Positions 7,971 through 15,456 of a stretch of DNA of 25,594 nt are shown here, one piece after another. Within the stretch, counting starts at the first letter, position 1. Each line of letters starts with the position of its first letter. This stretch comes from JANQUM01 sp047630355 (GTDB lineage Bacteria > Bacteroidota > Bacteroidia > Cytophagales > Spirosomataceae). The notes under the pieces were generated by a model. It saw nothing but the letters and a program-made list of their open reading frames with translations. It was not told the DNA's origin and did no database searches. Location: contig JBLHXN010000044.1 in assembly GCA_047630355.1 (NCBI GenBank), forward strand, positions 1 to 25,594, in the 5' to 3' direction. A program made the translations under genes and the position numbers.

Positions 7971-10319
7971 TTATAAAAGTTCGTCCTCGTTTGCGGGTTT
8001 TACCGTTGGTGGTTGGTAGTTAGCTGTCGAGTCTGGTGGTCCGAACGAAATAATCTCCCCGGCTGAAGTAGCACAATCTCCACTTATACGAATGGTTGAC
8101 GGCACTTTAAACTTTGTTTTTTTATAGTCAATATCTTTGTCAGCGTATACCTTTTGCATGAAGAGTCCCCAGGCTGGCATTGCCATTCTTGCTCCTTGAC
8201 CAAGGGTAATGCTTCGGAAGTGAATTGCTCGGTCATCGCCACCCGCCCAAACGCCACCAATCAGGCTTTGGGTCATTCCCATGAACCACCCATCTGAGAA
8301 GTTGGAAGTAGTTCCGGTTTTTCCTGCCACTTCGTTATCGCTCAGGATTCCGTACCGACCTAATCCAACTGAAGTTCCTCCGGGTTGCGTAGCTCCCCGC
8401 ATTAAGTGAACCATTTTATAGGCGGTTTCGGTGCTTAGCACTTCTTTTTGATCAGGAATGTATTCCCGTAAAACTTCTCCGTATTTATCTTCAATACGCA
8501 GCACAAACATCGGCTCGGTGTATTTTCCGCCGTTTACAAATGTTCCATAACCGCCGAGCATTTCAAAAAGGGAAACTTCGCTAACACCCAGGCAAAGTGT
8601 AGGAACTGCCTGAAGGTCACTTTTTATTCCTAATTGGTGAGCATAGTCAACTACCATACCCGGCGTGAAGCGTTTGATGAGTTTGGCACTTACCGTGTTT
8701 ACTGATTGTCCGAGAGCCTGCCGCAATGTTAAATCCCGGTAGGAGTATTTTCCATCAGAGTTTTTAGGTGTCCATGAGCCCGGTACTCCGTCTTCTGGCC
8801 CGAATGTTACAGGAGAATCGTTTACGCGTTCACAAGTTGAGAAACCGTTGTCAATTGCGGTTACATAAACGAAAGGCTTAAACGTAGAGCCAGGCTGACG
8901 TTTACTTTGTGCTACGTGGTCGTATTTGAAATATTTATAATTAATTCCGCCTACCCACGCTTTGATGTTGCCGTCCCGTGGGTCCATTGCCATCATTCCA
9001 ATGTTTAGAAAACGTTTGTAATGGCGAATCGAGTCCATGTGAGACATTAATGTATCACGTTCTCCTTTCCATGTAAATACCCGCATGTCCATCTTGACGT
9101 TCATACCCGCCATGATTTTCTCTTTATCGTTGCCGTATTTACGTTTTAACGATTGATAATATCCCGTGCGGCTAGCCATCCGCTCGATGAAGCCGGGGAT
9201 TTCTACGTAACGACTTGAGTTTTCACTTGCTCTTTGTACCCACGGATTCTGACCTTTCCAGTGTTCGTCAAATTTTTTCTGTTGATCAGTCATGTGTTCG
9301 GCTACAGCTTCTTCGGCGTAGCGTTGCATGCGGGAGTCGATAGTGGTATAAATCTTGAAACCTTTGGTGTACAAATCTTCAGGTTCGTAACCCAATTTTT
9401 CGATTTCGGCTTTTGCCCAATCTTTCAAAAATTCACGGAAATAAGGAGCAAGCCCGCTGTTGTGGCTGGCGGGGTTGTAATCCAACACGATAGCCTCTTT
9501 CTGATATGCTTCAAGTTTGGTAGATTCGATTTTTCCGTATTTAACCATTTGGCTCAGTACGATATTTCTGCGACCCGTAGCATTTTGCGGACGAAGATTC
9601 GGATTAAAACGTGAAGGATTTTGAATCATTCCCACGAGTAAGGCAGATTCGTTGACGGTTAGATTAGTTACCGGCTTATTGAAATAAGTTTTTGCTGCTG
9701 CCTTAATGCCGTACGCTCCGCTACTAAATTCGATCGTATCGAGGTAAAGCTTCATGATTTCTTGTTTGGTATAAATCCGCTCCAACTTTAAAGCGGTTAT
9801 CCATTCTTTAGTTTTGATTACCAGCGTGCGTAAACCAGGAACTTCGTAAATGGGACCAATATACTTCTCGTCCTGACGAAGTTGGAATAAATTTTTAGCC
9901 AATTGTTGAGAAATAGTACTACCTCCACCTTTACGGTTGAAGGTCAATATTCCGCCAATTACTCGAAGCATACTTCGGGCGTCAATGCCGGCATGCCGGG
10001 TAAATCGTACGTCTTCGGTTGAGATGAGTGCATCAATCAAACTTGCCGGAAGGTCGTCAAAGTCAACGGGTGTCCGATTTTGAAAAAAGTATTTTCCTAT
10101 TACCTTGCCATCAGACGAGATAATTTCAGAAGCAATTTCGCTCTTGGGGTTATCAAGATCTTCGATGTTTGGCATTTGACCAAACATCCAAAAAAGGTTA
10201 AAATTTACTGCGACTAAATATATGATGAAAGAGCCGAAGCCAAAGGCTGCGAATTTCCAAATAAAAGATATCAGACGTTGGTATTTGCCTTTACCTAAAG
10301 GTATGCCGAATACGTTCAT
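7971..10319 (-). CDS. Bifunctional penicillin-binding protein 1A
   Basis: A 782-residue class A PBP that polymerises and cross-links peptidoglycan in the periplasm. It has one N-terminal membrane segment (about residues 22-46). The GT51 transglycosylase domain shows STEDVRFTRHAGID (catalytic E102) and GGGSTISQQLAKN (131-143). The transpeptidase domain has the SxxK nucleophile motif STFK (S478, K481), SVN (539-541) and KTGT (667-670), so both activities look intact. About 100 residues between the domains (roughly 340-435) are an insert-like linker seen in Bacteroidota PBP1A. The gene stands alone: a 138-bp gap upstream and a hairpin downstream. The upstream gap holds only a weak TATTTTTA -7 match. 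Confidence 0.95.
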   Translation of the reverse strand: MNVFGIPLGKGKYQRLISFIWKFAAFGFGSFIIYLVAVNFNLFWMFGQMPNIEDLDNPKSEIASEIISSDGKVIGKYFFQNRTPVDFDDLPASLIDALISTEDVRFTRHAGIDARSMLRVIGGILTFNRKGGGSTISQQLAKNLFQLRQDEKYIGPIYEVPGLRTLVIKTKEWITALKLERIYTKQEIMKLYLDTIEFSSGAYGIKAAAKTYFNKPVTNLTVNESALLVGMIQNPSRFNPNLRPQNATGRRNIVLSQMVKYGKIESTKLEAYQKEAIVLDYNPASHNSGLAPYFREFLKDWAKAEIEKLGYEPEDLYTKGFKIYTTIDSRMQRYAEEAVAEHMTDQQKKFDEHWKGQNPWVQRASENSSRYVEIPGFIERMASRTGYYQSLKRKYGNDKEKIMAGMNVKMDMRVFTWKGERDTLMSHMDSIRHYKRFLNIGMMAMDPRDGNIKAWVGGINYKYFKYDHVAQSKRQPGSTFKPFVYVTAIDNGFSTCERVNDSPVTFGPEDGVPGSWTPKNSDGKYSYRDLTLRQALGQSVNTVSAKLIKRFTPGMVVDYAHQLGIKSDLQAVPTLCLGVSEVSLFEMLGGYGTFVNGGKYTEPMFVLRIEDKYGEVLREYIPDQKEVLSTETAYKMVHLMRGATQPGGTSVGLGRYGILSDNEVAGKTGTTSNFSDGWFMGMTQSLIGGVWAGGDDRAIHFRSITLGQGARMAMPAWGLFMQKVYADKDIDYKKTKFKVPSTIRISGDCATSAGEIISFGPPDSTANYQPPTVKPANEDELL

Positions 10320-10457
10320 TGAGTTATAGAGGTAGGTTTATAATTCGTAAAAATAACGAGGTTAATTTAGTTAACGGTAAATCGGGGGTGATAATTTTGT
10401 TTTTGGGGGAGGGATAGTGCGAAGTGCGTATGGAAACAGGCAACGCCTAACACTTCA

Positions 10458-10691
10458 CTACTCCAATTCTTCAATAGGATCGTTAAAATTATCGTGAACC
10501 TTTGCTTTCTCTTTTAAGCCTTCCATTACCCCCGCCCGTGTCTGAATATTACCTTTGTTTTCTAATTTGAGTAGCGAGTTCACGTATTGTAGCAAATCCT
10601 TTCTGCTTTGCTCAAATTTGACTAAAACTACTTTTGAGGTAATATCTTTAGTTGCCGCCATGGTTGACACTGGTTTACGTAATTTAACCAT
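10458..10691 (-). CDS. Small hypothetical protein downstream of hemC
   Basis: A 77-residue charged protein of unknown function, not recognised as a known family. Residues 20-50 (SKVVLVKFEQSRKDLLQYVN) suggest a short helix or strand-helix, and the tail is acidic (FNDPIEELE). There is no signal peptide or membrane segment. The ATG at 10691 overlaps the hemC stop by 8 nt (ATGGTTAA), which supports translational coupling; an internal ATG at 10661 (MAATKDITSK) is an equally plausible start and neither has a clear ribosome binding site. It is the last gene of the xylB-to-hemC run. Its reality rests on overlap and protein-like composition, not on homology. Confidence 0.55.
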   Translation of the reverse strand: MVKLRKPVSTMAATKDITSKVVLVKFEQSRKDLLQYVNSLLKLENKGNIQTRAGVMEGLKEKAKVHDNFNDPIEELE

Positions 10692-11619
10692 TTTCTGACA
10701 TTTTATTCCTGATTTCTTTTAGAATGCGTTCTCCGCCTGCTTCTAAAATAGTTTTTGCTACGTTGTCTCCAATAACCTCTGCCGAGTCAGAATTACTTAC
10801 TTTAATTGTCTCCCGAAGTACTTCGGTGCCGTCTAAACTGATGATACCTGCGGTGAACTCAGTGAGTGTTGCCAAGCCAAAAACAGGAATGGAGCAGCCA
10901 CCGTTCATAGTCCTCAAAAATGCCCGTTCGATGCGTAAACGACGTTCGGTTTCTGTATGATTACAGGCTTTCTTAACTAATTCCTTCTTCTCTTCGGGTA
11001 AAATGGTTGCTACTTCTACGGCTATGCTACCTTGTCCCACGGCGGGTGTGAACTTCTCGCTGTCAAATTCGTGAATAACCATATCGTGATAACCCATTCG
11101 GTGAACCCCGGCGTAGGCGAGGAGCAAAGCGTCGCAATGATTTTCGTCAAGTTTACGAATCCTTGTTTGGAGGTTTCCCCGCATATCAACTACTTTCAAA
11201 TGCGGGAAATATGCCCGCAGCATCGCAACTCTTCGGGTGGAGGACGTTCCAATTACGAATGGTTTGCCGCTATGTACATTAAGTTCTTTATTCCGACTAA
11301 CGAGGACATCGTTGATTTTTTCTCTTTCGGTGAATGCAACTATTTCAAAGTTTTCGCCCAAGTCAGATTGTAAATCTTTGGCACTGTGAACGGCGATGTC
11401 AATGCGACCGTCGAGTAATTGTTCTTCGAGTTCTTCGGTGAAAATGCCTTTACTACCAATTTTTGATAACGCCCGATCGAGAATTTTATCGCCTTTAGTT
11501 TCAATCGTTACAATTTTGGTAGTTGCTCCGGCAGCTTGTAGTTTTTCTTCAATAAAGTACGCTTGCCAAAGAGCTAACTTGCTTGCTCGGGTACCAATTT
11601 TTATGTGGATATTTTGCAT
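10684..11619 (-). CDS. hemC: Hydroxymethylbilane synthase (porphobilinogen deaminase)
   Basis: A 311-residue cytoplasmic enzyme that condenses four porphobilinogen molecules into hydroxymethylbilane in haem biosynthesis. Visible signatures are the start IKIGTRASKLALWQA, VHSAKDL (residues 78-83, catalytic D82; most relatives have HSMKD), GTSSTRRVAML (124-133), VDMRGNLQTRIRKL (144-157), TPAVGQGSIAVE and the cofactor-attachment loop GGCSIPV with C242, which binds the dipyrromethane cofactor. Length is normal for the family. No other haem genes are adjacent. It follows the frameshifted cyclase gene after 48 bp and overlaps the next small gene. Confidence 0.95.
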   Translation of the reverse strand: MQNIHIKIGTRASKLALWQAYFIEEKLQAAGATTKIVTIETKGDKILDRALSKIGSKGIFTEELEEQLLDGRIDIAVHSAKDLQSDLGENFEIVAFTEREKINDVLVSRNKELNVHSGKPFVIGTSSTRRVAMLRAYFPHLKVVDMRGNLQTRIRKLDENHCDALLLAYAGVHRMGYHDMVIHEFDSEKFTPAVGQGSIAVEVATILPEEKKELVKKACNHTETERRLRIERAFLRTMNGGCSIPVFGLATLTEFTAGIISLDGTEVLRETIKVSNSDSAEVIGDNVAKTILEAGGERILKEIRNKMSENG

Positions 11620-11667
11620 GACTTATAGCTTTCGATTCTTTAATTTTTCTGTTATTAGTTAAATAGG

Positions 11668-12350
11668 TCACTCAAACACCGGCACCGCTCTTACTGGAGA
11701 ACCAGTTTCTCCCCTAATTTTGAGCGGTAATCTGATAAAGTGAAATCGCCCCCGACCAATTAGTAGGTGTAAGCTTATGAGGTTTTCGTAATGCGTAAAA
11801 TTTATTTCTCCGCAAATTCGATGTACATCTCTGTTTGATACGCCCGGCGACATCGTTTCAACTCCAAATGCCGCAATCCCTTTCTCGCCCAACCAAGTTG
11901 CCGTTGCTGCTGAAACACCCGGACCTTTTTCCCAATTGTCAGTTTGAAATGCTTTGCGATAGTGGTCGGTGTAAAGTAAAATGGTATCTCCCGCTTTTAT
12001 TTCTAAACCGGACTCATCGCAAGCTCGTTGCACCTCTTCGGGTTCAATTAACTCCTGGAAGTTTTATGAGCGAAATCGAGGCAAACTCCTTCGGTATAAG
12101 ATGTCAATAAGGGCGTCTTATCAATTGATTTCCCAACAAATTTACGCCCCATGTGATTAATAGAATCTACGTGCGTACCTGTATGTTCCCCTAATTCGAG
12201 TTGGTGAACGGCGGGAGTTCGGGTTGGTAGATGTTCGGTGCCTTCCCATTCTTCGTGAGATTTATGAATGGTTACTTTCACTTGGGGTAAATCTTTGAAA
12301 ACGGGCACTCTCTCAAAAATATCCTGACTTAAATCAATAATTTCTGTCAT
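11668..12350 (-). pseudogene. Cyclase-family (kynurenine formamidase-like) gene with one frameshift
   Basis: Two reading frames together make one cyclase/PF04199-type metal hydrolase. The first part (12350 down to about 12066) begins MTEIIDLSQDIFERVPVF and carries the metal-binding motif HTGTHVDSINH. It then runs into a stop at 12048. The second part reads in the -1 frame from about 12060 and gives FQELIEPEEVQ, then AGDTILLYTDHY, GVSAATATWL and GVETMSPG, the usual second half. Adding one A in the AAAA run (plus-strand TTTT 12062-12065) restores HKNFQELIEPEEV and a 227-residue protein, the normal length. Either a real inactivating deletion or a homopolymer sequencing error. Family members hydrolyse amide or lactone bonds; the substrate here is unknown. 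It lies 15 bp after the PAP2-like gene. Confidence 0.85.
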
Positions 12351-12365
12351 GCGTCATTCCTGATT

Positions 12366-12989
12366 TTACAATAGACTGTAACCCGCCAAACTAACACCAA
12401 TACCTACCAAAAGGCCCGCTACTACTTGTGCCAGCGAGTGAGCATTGAGTTTAAGTCGGGCAGTCATGACCGTACCCGCAATGATTAATGAAATGAGCGA
12501 TGCGTAGTATAAATTGGGTTCGTCGTATTTAAAATGAGTGATAAAAAATGCTCCGGCACTACCGCCAATTGCCGCTGCGTGGGCACTTATTTGCCACCAT
12601 AAACTAACAATAGCCACAATGATAATCACCACAGCTGAAAAGAAAACGAGAATAGCGGTTGGTGCGTAATGAGAAGAGCGAGTGTACAGGAAATAGCTGA
12701 GAAAGAGGTAAAAAATGATGGTAGCCAAATACGGTAATCTCCGTTCCCGTAGATTTTTAAGTGTCAGCGTTTGCACCCATTTGCGTGAATACATGAAGTA
12801 AATGAGCAAAATGGGCATTAAGAAAGTATAAACGTTCACAAAACCCAGAAAACCCAGCCGTGCCATCACTGAGATGCCCGCCATATCAACAATGTGCGGA
12901 GCAAAAAAGTAGAAGACAGCCAACAGGAAAGTTGGCATTAACAAGGGATTGAAAATAATGGAGAGGGCTTTCGCTAATGTTCTATTCAC
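12366..12989 (-). CDS. PAP2-like integral membrane protein with altered active site
   Basis: A 207-residue protein with about six hydrophobic segments. Its layout follows membrane phosphatases of the PAP2 superfamily: a KNLRERRLP segment (K78 onward) in place of KX6RP, WQISAHAAAIGG (H137) in place of PSGH, and ARLKLNAHSLAQVVAG (R178, H184) in place of SRX5HX3D. The final Asp is Gln (Q188) and the first motif has Leu before Pro, so phosphatase activity is uncertain. Such proteins act on lipid phosphates (for example undecaprenyl diphosphate) at the membrane. It sits 20 bp after xylB and 15 bp before the cyclase gene. Confidence 0.7.
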   Translation of the reverse strand: MNRTLAKALSIIFNPLLMPTFLLAVFYFFAPHIVDMAGISVMARLGFLGFVNVYTFLMPILLIYFMYSRKWVQTLTLKNLRERRLPYLATIIFYLFLSYFLYTRSSHYAPTAILVFFSAVVIIIVAIVSLWWQISAHAAAIGGSAGAFFITHFKYDEPNLYYASLISLIIAGTVMTARLKLNAHSLAQVVAGLLVGIGVSLAGYSLL

Positions 12990-13009
12990 TCTTCTTTTTG
13001 TTATACTGC

Positions 13010-14497
13010 TTATTTAATTGCTCTGTTCAGAGATTTTGCCCAGGTTTCATACGCTGCTGAATAAGCGTCAAAGGTGCCTTTCTGTGGCTCAATAGTCTGT
13101 AAAAGAGTCAGTCCGTTCATCGCTTCTTCAATGCTATCGTATTGACCGGCTCCAAAACCACCCGCTAAAGCAGCCCCTTTTGCTCCGTCGGTGTCGTAGA
13201 GTTCAACGGGCGTTTGAGTTGCGTTTACCAGTGCTTCTGAGAAAATGTCACTCAAAAACATATTCGCTTTTCCTGCTCGAATAACTTTCGGCGTCACGCC
13301 ATTATCTAGCATCATATCAAATCCGTATTTCAGCGAAAAGGCGATACCTTCCTGAGCCGCCCGAACAATGTGAGTACTTGTGTGAACGTTGAAGTTAAGG
13401 TTTTCGATTGCCGCTCCAATTTGTTTGTTTTGCAGGATTCTCTCCGCTCCGTTTCCGAATGGTAAAACCGAAAGTCCGTCGCTGCCAATTGGTATTTTAG
13501 CCGCTGCCTCGTTCATTTCTTGGTAGTCCAGACCGTTCGTAATATTTTCTTTTACCCAACGGTTCAAAATACCAGTGCCGTTGATGCACAACAAAATTCC
13601 GATTCGGTTTTGTTCGTTCATCTGATGATTCACGTGAGCAAAAGAATTTATGCGGGATTTTTCGTCGTAACTCACTTTATCACTTACGGCGTACACAACG
13701 CCGGATGTTCCCGCCGTTGCGGCTATTTCACCGGGATTCAACACATTTAGAGATAATGCGTTATTGGGCTGGTCGCCGGCTTTGTACGCAACCGGAATTC
13801 CTGCCTTTAAGCCTAAATCGTTTGCTACGGCGTCGGTAACTTCGCCGTGATTAGAAAAAACGGGCTGGATTTCAGGAATCAACCTTCGGGAGAATCCGTA
13901 ATAATCAAAAATATCTTCGGATAACGCATTGGTTCTGAAATCCCAGAAAATACCCTCTGACAACGCCGAATTCGTGGTCGTAACCTTATCACTAAACTTC
14001 ATTCCGATAAAATCACCAGGCAACATTATTTTATGGCATTGATCGTAAACTTCCCGTTCGTTTTCTTTTACCCAAGCTAATTTAGAAGCGGTGAAGTTTC
14101 CGGGTGAATTTAGTAAACAACTTAGGCATGCATCTTCGCCGATTTCTTGAAAAGCCTTTTCGCCAATTTCAACGGCACGACTATCGCACCAAATAATAGA
14201 AGGACGAAGTACTTTCTTCGCTTCGTCAATCATGACCAAGCCGTGCATTTGATAAGAAATGCCGATTGAAACGATGTCTTTTGGGTTAAAATTTCCCGAA
14301 GCATTAGCACGTTTGATGGCTTGCCTGGTATGTTCCCACCAAGTTTCGGGGTCTTGTTCCGCCCAATTAGGTTGCGGACTCGAAATCGTGTTTTCGGTAT
14401 CGGGATACTGAGCAGAAGCCACCACTTGCTTGGTTTCACTATCCACCACAGAGGCTTTGATTGAAGAAGTTCCAACGTCTATTCCGAGTAAGAGCAT
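13010..14497 (-). CDS. xylB: Xylulokinase (FGGY family)
   Basis: A 495-residue sugar kinase that phosphorylates D-xylulose to xylulose 5-phosphate, feeding the pentose phosphate pathway. It shows the ATPase-fold phosphate loop LLLGIDVGTSSIKASVVD (D7), SYQMHGLVMID (MHG 84-86, typical of xylulokinases), IIWCDSRA, and AGDQPNNALSL with the likely catalytic base D242, then INGTGILNRW and the C-terminal RAGKANMFLSDIFSEAL and GAALAGGFGAG segments of FGGY kinases. Length is normal. No xylose isomerase or transporter is beside it. It heads a possible minus-strand run with short gaps down to hemC. A -7 element lies 22 bp upstream. Confidence 0.92.
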   Translation of the reverse strand: MLLLGIDVGTSSIKASVVDSETKQVVASAQYPDTENTISSPQPNWAEQDPETWWEHTRQAIKRANASGNFNPKDIVSIGISYQMHGLVMIDEAKKVLRPSIIWCDSRAVEIGEKAFQEIGEDACLSCLLNSPGNFTASKLAWVKENEREVYDQCHKIMLPGDFIGMKFSDKVTTTNSALSEGIFWDFRTNALSEDIFDYYGFSRRLIPEIQPVFSNHGEVTDAVANDLGLKAGIPVAYKAGDQPNNALSLNVLNPGEIAATAGTSGVVYAVSDKVSYDEKSRINSFAHVNHQMNEQNRIGILLCINGTGILNRWVKENITNGLDYQEMNEAAAKIPIGSDGLSVLPFGNGAERILQNKQIGAAIENLNFNVHTSTHIVRAAQEGIAFSLKYGFDMMLDNGVTPKVIRAGKANMFLSDIFSEALVNATQTPVELYDTDGAKGAALAGGFGAGQYDSIEEAMNGLTLLQTIEPQKGTFDAYSAAYETWAKSLNRAIK

Positions 14498-14835
14498 AAG
14501 TCGAGTTTTAGGTTTTGTTCAAAGATACGGGGTATTGGTGATAAATATAAATTGAGTTTCATTTGAAAAGTAAATGTTCTAAAAGTGCTGCAAACTAAGT
14601 AGTGAAATATGAACACGTTTTTTGCGTTGACGAAGCATCATAAAAGGGGGTAATTCTTACTGACAAGTAAATCTCAAGTGGCTCGTGGTAAATTTATGAA
14701 TGATACTACATCGGGTAATGAAAAGTTTTAGTCAATGCCTCGTTACTATTTCAACTTTAGTGTCTTTATTTTGTCTTCAATTCAATCGTTCGGTCTGAGT
14801 TTCTCAATCATAAACCCTTTATTTAGCTTACTAAT
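14498..14835. other. Non-coding gap between divergent xylB and DUF2147 gene
   Basis: A 338-bp AT-rich stretch. Apart from the xylB -7 element near its left end I see no gene, repeat or strong hairpin. Short open frames here have no protein-like character. It presumably holds the divergent promoter for the plus-strand DUF2147 gene, but no exact TAnnTTTG match was found for it. Confidence 0.5.
14520..14527 (-). promoter_or_regulatory. -7 promoter element of xylB
   Basis: Minus-strand TATCTTTG fits TAnnTTTG exactly and is 22 bp before the xylB ATG. No TTG was found at the expected -33 distance, so the call rests on the -7 match and position. Confidence 0.45.
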
Positions 14836-15270
14836 ATGCCTATACTCGTTCTTCTACTGCATTTATTATTCGTATCGCCGCCAACTGCTCCAAAAGCATC
14901 GCAGACTATTGGGCAGTGGGTTTCTAAAGACAAAGATTTGAAGATTGAAGTCTTTGAGCGAGACGGAATTTTTTACGGAAAAATGATTTGGTTTTCGGTT
15001 GAAGCAAAAAACAAAACGATGGAAGATTTTAAGGATGTGAATAATCCGAATAAGTCGTTAAAAAACCGACAGTGGAAAGATATGGTTGTGCTTCAGGGAC
15101 TTAAGTATAATTCGGAAGGCTGTTGGTCTGATGGTAAAATATACGATCCAAATTTGGGGTGAACATATAGCTCTCTGGTAAAAGTAACTGGCTCTGAAAG
15201 TATTATTGTGCGAGGCTATCTTGGTTTTGAAATCTTAGGTAAATCGCTGGAGTTTACTAAAGTTAAGTAA
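14836..15270 (+). pseudogene. DUF2147-family secreted protein interrupted by an in-frame TGA
   Basis: The frame starts MPILVLLLHLLFVSPPTAPKAS, a signal-peptide-like leader, then IGQWVSKDKDLKIEVFERDGIFYGKMIWF and VNNPNKSLKNRQWKDM, GCWSDGKIYDPN, a good match to DUF2147 (PF09917). A TGA at 15160-15162 stops it, but the same frame continues without interruption as TYSSLVKVTGSESIIVRGYLGF to a TAA at 15268-15270, giving the usual complete C-terminus and a length of 144 codons plus the internal stop. Family members normally have K or R at the stop position (GKTYS), so a single AGA or CGA to TGA change would explain it. Function of the family is unknown; proteins are exported. It stands before argS. 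Confidence 0.8.
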
Positions 15271-15316
15271 CATACTCTACTGTTGATAACGGTTCGAAAG
15301 CATATCAAAATCAACA

Positions 15317-15344
15317 AAAAACGATTTGCTTTTAAGCCGTTTTT
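15317..15344 (+). terminator. Hairpin after the DUF2147 gene
   Basis: AAAAACG (15317-15323) pairs with CGTTTTT (15338-15344), and inside it GCTT/AAGC (15328-15331, 15334-15337) closes a 2-nt loop, with ATTT left as a bulge. It is 46 bp past the final DUF2147 stop. Only a loose T-rich tail follows, so moderate support. Confidence 0.4.
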
Positions 15345-15422
15345 GGGTTTTGTCAAATTTGAATAGCAAACAAAAAACTCTGGCGTCTTTCGTCTTTTAT
15401 CCTTTCTCTGAATCAAATTTCG

Positions 15423-15430
15423 TAATTTTG
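15423..15430 (+). promoter_or_regulatory. -7 promoter element of argS
   Basis: TAATTTTG matches the Bacteroidota -7 consensus TAnnTTTG, 26 bp before the argS ATG. No clear TTG sits at -33. Confidence 0.5.
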
Positions 15431-15456
15431 CGGTTCAATTTTCAAAAAGATATTTC

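Noticed and set aside
10434..10465. Small hairpin AGGC-GTT-GCCT and GAAGTG/CACTTC pairing after the small ORF at 10458
   Set aside because: Stems are short and no T-run follows, so I did not call a terminator.
14735..14941. A 68-codon plus-strand frame rich in Phe, Ser and Tyr
   Set aside because: It overlaps the DUF2147 gene in another frame and has no recognisable domain. It looks like an out-of-frame shadow of the signal peptide region.
15281..15310. A GGTTCGAA tract resembling a tRNA T-loop
   Set aside because: No acceptor stem, D-arm or anticodon arm can be folded around it.
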